The position numbers were made by a program, and so were the translations under genes. The notes beneath the pieces are model-generated. The model searched no databases. It was not told the origin of the DNA and saw only the letters and a list, made by a program, of their open reading frames with translations. DNA of 40,304 nt from IMG/VR virus record IMGVR_UViG_3300017963_000137, positions 1 to 40,304 of that record, one strand, 5' to 3'. The DNA is from a virus. The stretch's first letter is position 1; the number at the start of each line of letters is the position of its first letter. Below, piece by piece: positions 1 through 6,201 of the stretch.

Positions 1-123
1 CCCTGGCGTTTATCGGTGCCGATGGTAAAAAGGTGGTGCGGAAAAGTGTCGGGCCTCGGAGGGTGCCGGCGCGGCCGTTCCTGAGACAAACCGAGGGCGA
101 CATGTCAGAGCATAGAAAAAAGA
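1..123. repeat. Terminal direct repeat, left copy (circular overlap)
   Basis: This stretch is identical, base for base, to 40182-40304. A gene reads straight through the join, so the simplest explanation is that a circular or circularly permuted genome was assembled with both ends overlapping. The unique genome length would be 40,181 bp. A true short terminal repeat of the virion DNA is possible but less likely, because the repeat lies inside a coding gene. Confidence 0.95.
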
Positions 124-158
124 TTTTACGCTGGCTGCTGCTCGGGCGAAGCTTCTAA
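1..158 (+). CDS. Virion morphogenesis protein gpG-like, C-terminal part
   Basis: This is the end of the gene that begins at 39818 and continues over the circular join. The frame has codons starting at base 3 and stops with TAA at 156-158. On the circle the full protein has 173 residues. The tail of the protein is rich in arginine and lysine and includes VGPRRVPARPFL, the typical end region of Mu gpG-like proteins (phage virion morphogenesis family). See the entry at 39818 for the rest. Confidence 0.85.
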   Translation, partial: LAFIGADGKKVVRKSVGPRRVPARPFLRQTEGDMSEHRKKILRWLLLGRSF

Positions 159-163
159 TTCCC

Positions 164-481
164 TTACAATATATCTGCGATAGCATCGTCAATTGAAGGC
201 AACTGCCGGTCGGTAAGGTTTTTCCCCATTGTTCTTTTCTTGAAAAGTTCCCTCAGATTGCGACGTTTCTCCCGGGTGCCCAGGTCTTTGTCCTTTTCCA
301 TTGCATGGCTGAGGGCGGAAGTTATGAGTATATGGTCGTCGGGGTCTATGTCGTAATTAGTAGTTCCGTCGGTATAGCGGTATAATCCCGCATCAGTATA
401 TCCCAGGTATTTTATCGTGGGCGGTTCTTCCAGGGTGGTTTTGTGGGGCTCTGGTTTCGGGTTTGCATCAGTGAGTTTCAT
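164..481 (-). CDS. Hypothetical protein, 105 aa, last gene of the leftward early operon
   Basis: I do not recognise a family. The protein is soluble and charged, with a Tyr/Thr/Asp-rich middle (about residues 25-50) and a basic helix (about 65-85). Its start codon overlaps the stop of the 54-residue gene upstream by 14 bp, which suggests translational coupling. Its stop lies only 5 bp from the stop of the converging gpG gene, so the late and early transcripts should run into one another here. No terminator hairpin is visible in the gap. Confidence 0.6.
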   Translation of the reverse strand: MKLTDANPKPEPHKTTLEEPPTIKYLGYTDAGLYRYTDGTTNYDIDPDDHILITSALSHAMEKDKDLGTREKRRNLRELFKKRTMGKNLTDRQLPSIDDAIADIL

Positions 482-632
482 GTTTCTTTTTCCTTTCGTC
501 GGTGATATATAGTATCTGTTTTTCGCACAGCGCCCAATCCTTGTTCATCCATTTAAAGGGATATTTCAGGCAGCCGGTTTCGCAATCTAGCTGGTGGTTA
601 TCGCAATAGATGTTGGGGCATTTATTCGGCAT
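468..632 (-). CDS. Small Cys-rich protein, 54 aa
   Basis: The frame gives a 54-residue protein with cysteines at positions 5, 10, 17, 21 and 36, a spacing that could hold a zinc ion. It has a basic C-terminus with a KKKH run. The start lies inside the last codons of the upstream 53-residue gene and the stop overlaps the next gene, as in the rest of this packed operon. No clear Shine-Dalgarno sequence precedes the ATG, so coupling to the upstream gene would have to drive its translation. The function is unknown. It could be a zinc-ribbon regulator or an inhibitor of a host protein. Confidence 0.5.
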   Translation of the reverse strand: MPNKCPNIYCDNHQLDCETGCLKYPFKWMNKDWALCEKQILYITDERKKKHETH

Positions 633-783
633 CTTGTTTTATAAAATTGAACTTCACATAGGTGAACATGAAAATAAACTGTATCCCGAATTTCCAGCCG
701 TCGGGGGCCATGTCCAGGCCGAAGCCGAAAAAGATATAATTAAAATTGTTGTGTACTTCGATTCGATCTTCGACTTCATTCAT
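622..783 (-). CDS. Small hydrophobic protein, 53 aa
   Basis: The protein is rich in Phe, Asn and Ile and has no recognised domain. An aromatic C-terminal half (about residues 29-48) might associate with a membrane, but it is not a clean transmembrane helix. The start overlaps the upstream stop as ATGA, and the stop overlaps the next start, so the gene fits the overlapping series between 164 and 1524. Support is mainly from position and frame continuity. Confidence 0.45.
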   Translation of the reverse strand: MNEVEDRIEVHNNFNYIFFGFGLDMAPDGWKFGIQFIFMFTYVKFNFIKQDAE

Positions 784-974
784 GGTTCGCCCCTAAGTTC
801 ATGTCGTGTATATAAAAGGCCGTCGTTGTGAAAATAGCTTACTGCATAGAGTGTGAGTGTCCGGTTTAAATTGGTTCGAATATCTATAATTTCCCTGTGT
901 ACTTCGCGCCATTCACTAGGCTTGAACCACCAGTAATAATAAAACCGCATATATTTAAAAACGGTTTTTATCAT
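780..974 (-). CDS. Hypothetical small protein, 64 aa
   Basis: The ATG at 974 is chosen because it forms an ATGA overlap with the upstream stop (971-973) and has an AAAAGGG ribosome site upstream. A TTG two codons earlier would add two residues. The N-terminus is aromatic and basic (a YYYWW run near residues 12-16), followed by a helical charged segment containing EWREVHREI. No family is recognised. It may be a peripheral membrane protein. Confidence 0.5.
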   Translation of the reverse strand: MIKTVFKYMRFYYYWWFKPSEWREVHREIIDIRTNLNRTLTLYAVSYFHNDGLLYTRHELRGEP

Positions 975-1183
975 TTGCAATGTTCCCTTTTAATTTTCGG
1001 ATGAGTATAAAACGTCGTGTCTTGAAATATCTCTCTACAAACCCCGCGCAATTCATCCCAGAAAAGGACCGAATTGTATACATCGTTTTTTATTTCCTTC
1101 TCGCGGTCCATCAGGTGTTTGAAAAATACGATAAGCAAAACCCAGATGGTGAGGATATATAATATTTTAGCTGTACATCTCAT
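971..1183 (-). CDS. Small single-pass membrane protein, 70 aa
   Basis: The ATG at 1183 overlaps the stop of the VRR-NUC gene as ATGA. A GTG two codons upstream is an alternative. Residues about 7-24 (ILYILTIWVLLIVFF) form one strong transmembrane helix, followed by a charged segment of about 45 residues. An N-terminal anchor with a short extramembrane tail occurs in inner-membrane spanin subunits and in many small phage membrane proteins. The candidate holin and endolysin lie less than 1 kb upstream in the same operon, so a lysis role is possible but unproven. Confidence 0.55.
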   Translation of the reverse strand: MRCTAKILYILTIWVLLIVFFKHLMDREKEIKNDVYNSVLFWDELRGVCREIFQDTTFYTHPKIKREHCK

Positions 1184-1524
1184 AAACACCCCCGGCAGTT
1201 CTCAGTGATGTAATCGCGGACAGCCTGCCAGCACCGGGCAACGAGGTAGTGACCACCTTTGGATTGGATGTTGTACTCAAATTCCTTTTGGTGATCTGAT
1301 TGTACCGACCGGGGATTATTGGGGAGTTTAACTTCTATCCACAAATTAACCCCGTGCTTTATTGCGTATAAGTCGGCAAGCCCCTTGTGGCACCCGAGGC
1401 CCTGCTGCATTCGGACGACATACCACCCACAATACTGCAGCCACTTACGGATCCCGTTGAGGACTTCCGTTTCCGGCTTCTGCTTTCTTTTTTGCTTGAC
1501 AAAACTCAATTGTTGCCCTTGCAT
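1180..1524 (-). CDS. VRR-NUC domain nuclease
   Basis: This 114-residue protein matches the stand-alone phage VRR-NUC family, a branch of the PD-(D/E)XK nucleases that act on branched or flapped DNA. Visible signatures are an N-terminal ETEV (Glu20), the GLADLYA segment (Asp51) and EVK (Glu64-Lys66), followed by a C-terminal helix. A basic linker precedes the domain. The start at 1524 has a strong AAGGAGG site 7 bp upstream. In related phages such nucleases sit with replication genes and are thought to process replication or recombination intermediates before packaging. Confidence 0.85.
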   Translation of the reverse strand: MQGQQLSFVKQKRKQKPETEVLNGIRKWLQYCGWYVVRMQQGLGCHKGLADLYAIKHGVNLWIEVKLPNNPRSVQSDHQKEFEYNIQSKGGHYLVARCWQAVRDYITENCRGCL

Positions 1525-1603
1525 TATTTACTGCCTCCTTTCCTTCCGCGACGGCCTTCATCCTCGCCAGGGTGCGGGTGATATTATCAGGGGCCGGGGT
1601 CAT
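1445..1603 (-). CDS. Possible small overlapping protein, 52 aa
   Basis: An open frame starts inside the last codons of the endolysin gene and ends about 80 bp inside the VRR-NUC gene in another frame. It fills the only gap (1525-1586) in this part of the operon. The predicted protein is helical and Ala/Lys-rich. No good ribosome site precedes the ATG and the overlap is long for a real gene, so this is tentative. Confidence 0.3.
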   Translation of the reverse strand: MTPAPDNITRTLARMKAVAEGKEAVNNARATIEFCQAKKKAEAGNGSPQRDP

Positions 1604-1874
1604 ATTCTACATGGAAGTGGGTCGGGTGTTCCACGACATCGAACATTCCGCCGAGGGATCTTTGTATATCCGCCTTGAGGACTTTCGAAGTTTTGCGTAT
1701 ATCGAAAGCCCTACCCCATGGGTGAAACGATCCCGGCATGTGGGTGCCGTCGCGCAATGCAGTAACGAATACATCCCGTGCCTTGCTGGCATACAGCTTT
1801 TCTATTTTCCTTAGTGCTTCAGCCGTTTCAAACTGCAGCTCACCGTGTGTTCCTTGTTTGTACCAGATAGTCAT
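1587..1874 (-). CDS. Peptidase M15-type endolysin
   Basis: The 95-residue protein carries the metal-binding signatures of the M15/Hedgehog-fold peptidases: S-F-H-x-x-G-R-A-F-D at residues 49-58 (His51, Asp58) and E-x-x-x-H-x-H at 82-88 (His86, His88). Such enzymes cut peptide cross-links in peptidoglycan and act as phage endolysins. It is short, so it probably holds only the catalytic core. There is no signal peptide, so it needs a holin. The 56-residue two-helix membrane protein immediately upstream, overlapping it by ATGA, fits that role. The ribosome site AAAGGAGG is strong. Confidence 0.8.
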   Translation of the reverse strand: MTIWYKQGTHGELQFETAEALRKIEKLYASKARDVFVTALRDGTHMPGSFHPWGRAFDIRKTSKVLKADIQRSLGGMFDVVEHPTHFHVEYDPGP

Positions 1875-2041
1875 TGTCGATCCTCCTTTGATTTAAGTAA
1901 AATATTTATTCCTATCACCAGCAGCACCACCCCGGCAGCTCCCTGCCATCCGAAATAATGCAATAGGTAATAGACACCCGCTCCGCTTATAACAGCGGAA
2001 ACAAACGCCCTGAGAATTGTCCGTAATATCCAGGATTTCAT
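1871..2041 (-). CDS. Candidate holin, 56 aa with two membrane helices
   Basis: The start at 2041 overlaps the stop of the methyltransferase gene as ATGA; longer upstream starts would run far into that gene. Two hydrophobic segments are visible, at about residues 10-30 and 36-50, joined by a short turn containing GWQG, with a charged C-terminal tail. Small size, two helices and direct coupling to the endolysin gene are typical of class II holins, which open the inner membrane at a set time. Holins diverge too fast for family assignment by eye, so the call rests on topology and context. Confidence 0.65.
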   Translation of the reverse strand: MKSWILRTILRAFVSAVISGAGVYYLLHYFGWQGAAGVVLLVIGINILLKSKEDRQ

Positions 2042-2526
2042 ATATCTTTCTTCCAATCCCAGTATCCATAGCCGGTCAATTTCCCATCCCAGACATTTAT
2101 CATACACTCCTTTACGTGTGGATATTTCTCACCCTCAAAAGTAATGCGACCCCGTAAAATCAGGGTGAGAGCATTACCTTCGACATAATCCCGATACCAG
2201 CATGTGCCCGTATCCGCAAGAGTAAGGGAAACTATTCTGGCTCCCAGGCGGGATTCGTCTCTGCATTTTTTCATCCATGGACCAGTACCGGAGAAACCAG
2301 GATTGAGCCAGAAGTATCGGCCGCCACATCCCTCATATTCCTTTTGCCAAAGATGCCAATCTTGTTTAAAAGAATCTGAGAAGCTTCCGTCTAGTTGATA
2401 ACCAAAGTTTGAAACTGCGCGGCTGTTTTCATGGGTCGCAGCGAGATCAAACCATAATTGCCACCGATTATTTACGGCTTCGATAAATTCCATCGGGGTA
2501 ACGTGGTCCTGCCTACCTTTTTTCAT
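2038..2526 (-). CDS. Phage Dam-family DNA N6-adenine methyltransferase, variant active site
   Basis: The 162-residue protein follows the phage Dam family (DNA N-6-adenine-methyltransferase). It opens with TPMEFIEAV, then FDLAA (residues 26-30) in the place of the AdoMet-binding DPCA motif, then WLNPGFS (74-79) at the catalytic position, and ends with an RGRITF strand and a late VW motif. The catalytic loop is normally NPPY; here it is NPGF, so the second proline and the aromatic tyrosine are changed. Phe can replace Tyr in some methyltransferases, so activity is possible but should not be assumed. It may protect phage DNA from restriction, perhaps alongside the Mom-like enzyme. Confidence 0.75.
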   Translation of the reverse strand: MKKGRQDHVTPMEFIEAVNNRWQLWFDLAATHENSRAVSNFGYQLDGSFSDSFKQDWHLWQKEYEGCGGRYFWLNPGFSGTGPWMKKCRDESRLGARIVSLTLADTGTCWYRDYVEGNALTLILRGRITFEGEKYPHVKECMINVWDGKLTGYGYWDWKKDI

Positions 2527-2663
2527 CTTTTTTCCTTTTTTTCGGTTTCCTTTATTTTCCTTTGTGCCCGCTCCAAATTCTTTAATAAGTGCCCGGGCTT
2601 TGCATCTACAGCGCCACCCTTCCGCATGGATTCTATAATTTCGGTTTCAAATGTCTTGCCCAT
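2523..2663 (-). CDS. Small basic protein, 46 aa
   Basis: This short gene fills the space between the helicase loader and the methyltransferase genes. Its start overlaps the loader stop (TAATG) and its stop overlaps the methyltransferase start (ATGA), so it is coupled at both ends. The protein is rich in Lys and Glu with a probable C-terminal helix. No domain is recognised. The tight double overlap is the main evidence that it is real. Confidence 0.55.
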   Translation of the reverse strand: MGKTFETEIIESMRKGGAVDAKPGHLLKNLERAQRKIKETEKKEKR

Positions 2664-3379
2664 TATACTTTCAGCCTGTAGTCATCGCCAGTTAGTTTTA
2701 TCACGATCCCAGAAGCCAGCCGGGAAGCAATTCGATCACCGATTTTTTTGGATACATCCTCAAGGGATAAATTGGAAGTGATAATCGTCGGGAAACAGTG
2801 AGCATATCTAGAATCAATTATGGTATACCATGATTGAATAGCATAATCCGAAAGGCGTTCAATTCCAATGTCATCAATAATTAATATATGGCCGCGGGTG
2901 TATTTATTGAGGACGAATAATTCATTTTCCTGGATCTTTTCAAAACTTGCTTTAAGTTCATTTATGATTTGATAGGCAGATCGAAAAAGCGGTGCATCCA
3001 TTTGGGTCAATGAGATCTTGCTTACTAGCGCAGCCGTTAAGTGCGTTTTGCCGCTTCCCACGCTTCCGGTAATGAATACTGATTCGGTTAATACTTCAAT
3101 GCTTTTTAATTTATCTACAGCCTTTTTATTTTCTGGAGAAACTTCATAATTATCAAATGAACAATTTATATATCTTTGTGGGAAACCGTGTGCCATTAAA
3201 TATTCGGCTGGGTATGTCTTTCTATTGTGTAACCGGCTACAATCATCAGAACAGAATGCGGTGCGATTCTCTAAACACTCCCCTTCCAAATACTGGGGCT
3301 TTTCTTTTCCACAATAAAGGCACCCAGATTCATCCGAGGTGTGCATATTTTCCGGTTTTTCCTTGTAACAAGTTTCCAT
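2663..3379 (-). CDS. DnaC/IstB-like AAA+ helicase loader
   Basis: This 238-residue protein should load the host replicative helicase onto the phage origin. It has an N-terminal Cys cluster (C20-x2-C23 and C43-x3-C47, a probable zinc site), Walker A GSVGSGKT at 105-112, Walker B LIIDD at 166-170, a sensor-I segment TIITSNLS and an arginine-finger region DRIASRL near the C-terminus. The start at 3379 is supported by GGAGG about 10 bp upstream, although it lies 50 bp inside the preceding gene. A second ATG at 3346 is possible. It is paired with the DUF1376-type protein, as initiator and loader genes are in many phages. Confidence 0.88.
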   Translation of the reverse strand: METCYKEKPENMHTSDESGCLYCGKEKPQYLEGECLENRTAFCSDDCSRLHNRKTYPAEYLMAHGFPQRYINCSFDNYEVSPENKKAVDKLKSIEVLTESVFITGSVGSGKTHLTAALVSKISLTQMDAPLFRSAYQIINELKASFEKIQENELFVLNKYTRGHILIIDDIGIERLSDYAIQSWYTIIDSRYAHCFPTIITSNLSLEDVSKKIGDRIASRLASGIVIKLTGDDYRLKV

Positions 3380-4091
3380 GGTTTCTTTCCTCCAGGGTTA
3401 AACGATCCCATTGTTTGCGTAGTTTGTCGGGGCTTAAAATGTTTTTACACCAAAAATGGTGGTTGACGGCAGTACTAATTTTTTCCCGGATTTGATCTGG
3501 TGTCCTTTTATCAATTCTGATAATTTTATCCATTGCTTTGGCCCAAACTTGGAGGTTAGGGGTTTTCATATCTGGGTTTAGTTCTTTGAGTTTTTCAAAA
3601 AAGAATTCTGATAAGATAAAAGGTTCGGACGTGAGTTCGAACACTCTTATATTACTTCTGGTTTCTGGTTTATGGTTTATAATATGGGCATTTTTTTTGA
3701 TGCCGTTCGCTATGCCGTTCGGCATGTTTTTTTCTGGTTTATCGCTATGCCGTTCGGCATCCTTTGACCACCGCGCTTCGGCCCCTTTTTTGGCGTTTTC
3801 AGCGTTCTTTTCGCATTTTGCCATATATTTATCAATTTCAATTTTAACCCTTTTGTGGGTTATGGTTCCGTTCTCTATTTGGAAAAAAAACGAAATTTTT
3901 TTGAACTTTTTTTGCCATTTTTTTGGAGAAATTTTCAAACTTTTTCGCAGTTTTTCTTCCGAAATTTTTCCGAAATTGAGATAAAGGTAGTCCAGGCAGA
4001 GGTTGTAGAGGCCGTGATCCTCGAGTTCCAGGTGCCCCGTATCGGCGAGATAATCTCCTGGGTATCGCTTATAGTACGGTTTTCGTGGCAT
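3330..4091 (-). CDS. DUF1376 (YdaU-like) phage replication protein
   Basis: The first 75 residues match the DUF1376 family: KPYYKRYPGDYLADTGHL, then ELEDHGLYNLCLDYLY. The middle is a charged linker with EKNAENAKKGAEARWSK, a sequence type common in this family. The C-terminus carries a replisome-organiser-like segment (DQIREKI.., HHFWCKNILSPDKLRKQW). Such 253-residue proteins are thought to bind the origin and hand over to a helicase loader, here the next gene, which it overlaps by 50 bp. The ribosome site before 4091 is weak, and the transcript begins with a folded leader (4127-4217), so translation may be regulated. Confidence 0.85.
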   Translation of the reverse strand: MPRKPYYKRYPGDYLADTGHLELEDHGLYNLCLDYLYLNFGKISEEKLRKSLKISPKKWQKKFKKISFFFQIENGTITHKRVKIEIDKYMAKCEKNAENAKKGAEARWSKDAERHSDKPEKNMPNGIANGIKKNAHIINHKPETRSNIRVFELTSEPFILSEFFFEKLKELNPDMKTPNLQVWAKAMDKIIRIDKRTPDQIREKISTAVNHHFWCKNILSPDKLRKQWDRLTLEERNHGNLLQGKTGKYAHLG

Positions 4092-4126
4092 TCAAACTTT
4101 CAAAGCCGCCCCGGCTCTGCCGGTGA

Positions 4127-4217
4127 CCTGCGTTAAAGGAGAACCGCCTACCGCTTACGCTGAATAGGAACCGGGGCGACCGGAATCAGTTTTAAAGGTG
4201 AAATGCTCTAACGCAGG
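4127..4217 (-). ncRNA. Structured 5' leader RNA ahead of the replication genes
   Basis: A perfect 9-bp inverted repeat (CCTGCGTTA at 4127-4135 and TAACGCAGG at 4209-4217) closes a region of about 91 nt. Inside, CTGA/TCAG and CCGG/CCGG pairs can form a second hairpin, and a further CCGGC/GCCGG hairpin lies at 4111-4123. The element starts about 12 nt after the start expected from the promoter at 4236-4264 and ends about 35 nt before the DUF1376 start codon. It could be a regulatory leader, a small RNA, or part of the origin. It does not fold as a tRNA. Confidence 0.45.
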
Positions 4218-4235
4218 CATTTTTCGCATAATTCA

Positions 4236-4264
4236 AGTATAAATATTAAAATCCAGCATTTCAA
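4236..4264 (-). promoter_or_regulatory. Sigma70-like promoter for the replication module
   Basis: On the minus strand TTGAAA (4264-4259) is followed after exactly 17 bp by TATACT (4241-4236). Transcription should begin near 4229 and run leftward through the folded leader into the DUF1376 and DnaC-like genes. The region from 4092 to 4276 holds no gene. Confidence 0.65.
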
Positions 4265-4276
4265 GCGAAATCAGAA

Positions 4277-4741
4277 TTATTCATCGAAAAGCCCGGTCTG
4301 TCCCTTGAGCCCCTTGAAATAGCTCTCTGCCTGGGCCTGCAGCTTCTCCAGCGCCGTAATGCAGCCTTTGGGGAGCAGTTTATCGGGATCTTCTTTGTCG
4401 CCCTTATATGGCGCGGAAAGCCGGTAGGGGGTAACCAGCAGCAGGTTTTCCTTTTCCCCACTGAGTTTCTTCCTAGCGAACATCTGAGCCCCCATAGTTT
4501 CGTTTTCGCCGGAATATTTGAAATGCACCCCGATCATCTGGATATTTTGGGTAGCCACCCCGGAAATCTCGCAGAGTTCCAGGACGTATTTTTTCAATCC
4601 GTTCATGGCATCGAAAAAAGCCTGGGCCGGCTCCGCGTGGTATTTCACGTCTATGGTGTCGGGGCCTTTTTCGGTCCGTGATACTTCGGCGACGACCTGG
4701 TATTTTTTCCCGCCGATGATTTTACATTTTAGAATTTTCAT
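4277..4741 (-). CDS. Hypothetical phage protein, 154 aa, recombination cluster
   Basis: The family is not recognised with certainty. The protein begins with beta-type sequence (MKILKCKIIGGKKYQVVAEV), followed by a helical middle and a Lys-rich C-terminal helix. It ends in GQTGLFDE, resembling the short motifs by which proteins bind the DNA sliding clamp (Q-x-x-[LM]-[FL]), although spacing and context are not decisive. It may work with the recombination or replication proteins on either side. The start is preceded by the AAAGGCTCA leader shared with five other genes. Confidence 0.65.
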   Translation of the reverse strand: MKILKCKIIGGKKYQVVAEVSRTEKGPDTIDVKYHAEPAQAFFDAMNGLKKYVLELCEISGVATQNIQMIGVHFKYSGENETMGAQMFARKKLSGEKENLLLVTPYRLSAPYKGDKEDPDKLLPKGCITALEKLQAQAESYFKGLKGQTGLFDE

Positions 4742-4765
4742 AATGAGCCTTTCTGTTGAAATTGA

Positions 4766-4927
4766 TTAAATGGGTTTTACAAATCTATTGCGAGCAGTAT
4801 CAAAAAGATATCCAAAGGCCCCGCAATAAAGAGATATTAAATCTTTACATTCCTGAATCTTTCCCGATTCAATTGCGATATCGAGCAACTTTTTTAATTC
4901 CGGTTCTGATAAGTGTACTACTTTCAT
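4766..4927 (-). CDS. Small hypothetical protein, 53 aa
   Basis: An ATG at 4927 follows directly on the stop of the upstream gene and has an AGAGGTGA ribosome site. The protein has a charged helical N-terminal half (SEPELKKLLDIAIESGKI) and an aromatic C-terminal half (LYCGAFGYLFD). No family is recognised. The stop lies just before the AAAGGCTCA leader of the next gene. Confidence 0.55.
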   Translation of the reverse strand: MKVVHLSEPELKKLLDIAIESGKIQECKDLISLYCGAFGYLFDTARNRFVKPI

Positions 4928-5278
4928 TTATTCACCTCTGTTTTCATCTTGGGATAAGTATCCCCCTATTGCATAACACTCTGGAGAGCCTTCATATTCA
5001 TCATGGTTTTTAATTAATTCCCTCATCTCCTCCAGTTTCTTTTCCTGTTCCTTTTGTTTCCTCCCACCCATTAAAACAGCTTGATAAAGCCCATCATTTT
5101 GTTCTAATAGTCTTTGAATTTCTTCATCCTGATCCCGGTAGAGGGATAGGAGTTGGGATTTTAGTTTTGCCATATTCTGAACATGTCTATATTGTTCCGT
5201 ACCCGTGGTGGATTCAACTGCACCCACAGTATGTCTAGTGTACTCATCCAACAACTCCCGCACCTTATCCTCACTCAT
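4928..5278 (-). CDS. Coiled-coil hypothetical protein, 116 aa
   Basis: Residues about 35-90 have long runs of Glu, Gln, Lys and Leu in heptad-like spacing (IQRLLEQNDGLYQAVL, then KQKEQEKKLEEMREL), which predicts a coiled coil. The start overlaps the upstream stop as ATGA and has an AGGAGG site. No catalytic motif is visible. It could be an oligomeric adaptor; the function is unknown. Confidence 0.6.
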   Translation of the reverse strand: MSEDKVRELLDEYTRHTVGAVESTTGTEQYRHVQNMAKLKSQLLSLYRDQDEEIQRLLEQNDGLYQAVLMGGRKQKEQEKKLEEMRELIKNHDEYEGSPECYAIGGYLSQDENRGE

Positions 5279-5715
5279 CCTGACCTCCTAGCCAATGCAG
5301 ATACAAGCATTAAAACCTCGTTTTGAAGATTTGCTTTAAAGGGTACGTTTTGCGCCCATAAACAATTCCCTTGAGGTATACCATAAACTTTTTTAATCCT
5401 CTTACCATTTACATGCAACAATCCCCAGTTTGTATCATTAATGTCTTCTTTTTTAATTATTCCAGGTTCACAGAGATAAAACCGCCAGTTACCCATACCA
5501 TAATCTTTTCTGCGAAACCACTTTTTTTTATCTTTTAAAAAATCTGCTTTGGATGTCTTGCATTCAATTAATATTGATATCCCCGACCTCCACCCGATAG
5601 CGTCTGGTGTTTCGCTAACGCTCGTAACCAGTTCTGTCAAAACCACCCTGCAACCCACACTTTTTAACCACCTCTGAGCGCGACACACCAAATCCGCATG
5701 GCTCAGTTTACTCAT
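5275..5715 (-). CDS. PD-(D/E)XK nuclease-like protein
   Basis: The protein (146 aa) has an N-terminal helix (HADLVCRAQRWLK) followed by TPDAIGW and ILIECKTSKADF, an arrangement of Asp then Glu-x-Lys that is the core of PD-(D/E)XK nucleases. Small proteins of this sort are common in phage early regions and usually lack annotation. It could process DNA during recombination or attack host DNA. The fold is inferred from the D...ECK motif alone. The ribosome site is AGGAGG and the gene couples to its downstream neighbour. Confidence 0.65.
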   Translation of the reverse strand: MSKLSHADLVCRAQRWLKSVGCRVVLTELVTSVSETPDAIGWRSGISILIECKTSKADFLKDKKKWFRRKDYGMGNWRFYLCEPGIIKKEDINDTNWGLLHVNGKRIKKVYGIPQGNCLWAQNVPFKANLQNEVLMLVSALARRSG

Positions 5716-5876
5716 GCTGACCTCCTGTTAATCCATACGCTCAGTGGAATCCATGTATTACTTTTTACTAGGCAGTTATCACATATAACATTATCTGAGT
5801 ATTTTGATTTTCTAATTTTTGTTGAAGCACAAAATGGGCATGGGGGAAGCTCTTCATCCTTCTCTTGCTTACTCAT
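5712..5876 (-). CDS. Lar-like zinc-ribbon protein, 54 aa
   Basis: The start at 5876 is chosen over an upstream codon because AGGAGG lies 5 bp before it and it overlaps the upstream stop (ATGA). The protein has CPFC near the N-terminus, a second CDNC pair and a W-N-R-R C-terminus, a layout seen in the Lar (restriction alleviation) family of small phage and prophage zinc ribbons. Lar of the Rac prophage modulates type I restriction, but most members are untested. It is adjacent to a second protein of the same type. Confidence 0.6.
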   Translation of the reverse strand: MSKQEKDEELPPCPFCASTKIRKSKYSDNVICDNCLVKSNTWIPLSVWINRRSA

Positions 5877-6040
5877 CCTGACCTCCTGTTCCAAGATTTA
5901 ATCCACTTTCCTACTATCCAATACTCTTGCTCACCCGCTAAAAAACAATCATCTTTATGGTAAACAACATAGTCACCGTCATAATATTTTGGTATTGCTC
6001 CGCAAAACGGGCATTTTTTTATTTCTTCTGGCTTATTCAT
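5873..6040 (-). CDS. Lar-like zinc-ribbon protein, 55 aa
   Basis: The start at 6040 has AGGAGG 8 bp upstream; longer starts would overlap the upstream gene in a poor frame. It has KKCPFCGA at about residues 8-15, a later HKDDC and a C-terminal W-x-x-S-W-N-R-R, which is the standard Lar-like pattern (CPFCG...W(N)xR). It is probably a zinc-binding early protein, possibly against restriction. It is a tandem relative of the downstream gene, though the middle parts differ. Confidence 0.62.
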   Translation of the reverse strand: MNKPEEIKKCPFCGAIPKYYDGDYVVYHKDDCFLAGEQEYWIVGKWIKSWNRRSG

Positions 6041-6197
6041 GGGGTTCCTCCTGGGCTTTATAGGCACAATCAGCGCAAATCCACGACCTCTTATCACCTA
6101 TGTAATTTGTTTCGCAGTTTCGGCAAAAACAGATATATTCTCCAGGTGCCCACCCACCCTTTTGTGGCCGTTCATCAACATTTTGTTTTAGTCTCAT
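6033..6197 (-). CDS. Third small zinc-ribbon-like protein, 54 aa
   Basis: The ATG at 6197 follows AAGGAGTGAGGGT. The protein carries two Cys pairs, CFCRNC and CADC, about 20 residues apart, and ends in acidic residues. The paired CxxC motifs predict a zinc ribbon, but the Lar-type CPFCG and WNRR are missing. Its end overlaps the start of the Lar-like gene. It is the first of three consecutive zinc-ribbon genes. Confidence 0.6.
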   Translation of the reverse strand: MRLKQNVDERPQKGGWAPGEYICFCRNCETNYIGDKRSWICADCAYKAQEEPHE

Positions 6198-6201
6198 ACC
6201 C

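Noticed and set aside
10-192. 60-residue minus-strand frame
   Set aside because: Lies antisense to the end of gpG and has no coupling or ribosome site.
4127-4217. tRNA-like sequence (TTAGAGCA and a 7-9-bp acceptor-like stem on the minus strand)
   Set aside because: No anticodon arm with a T33 loop forms, no TTCRA-type T-loop is present, and the length and pairing do not fit. Kept only as a folded leader.
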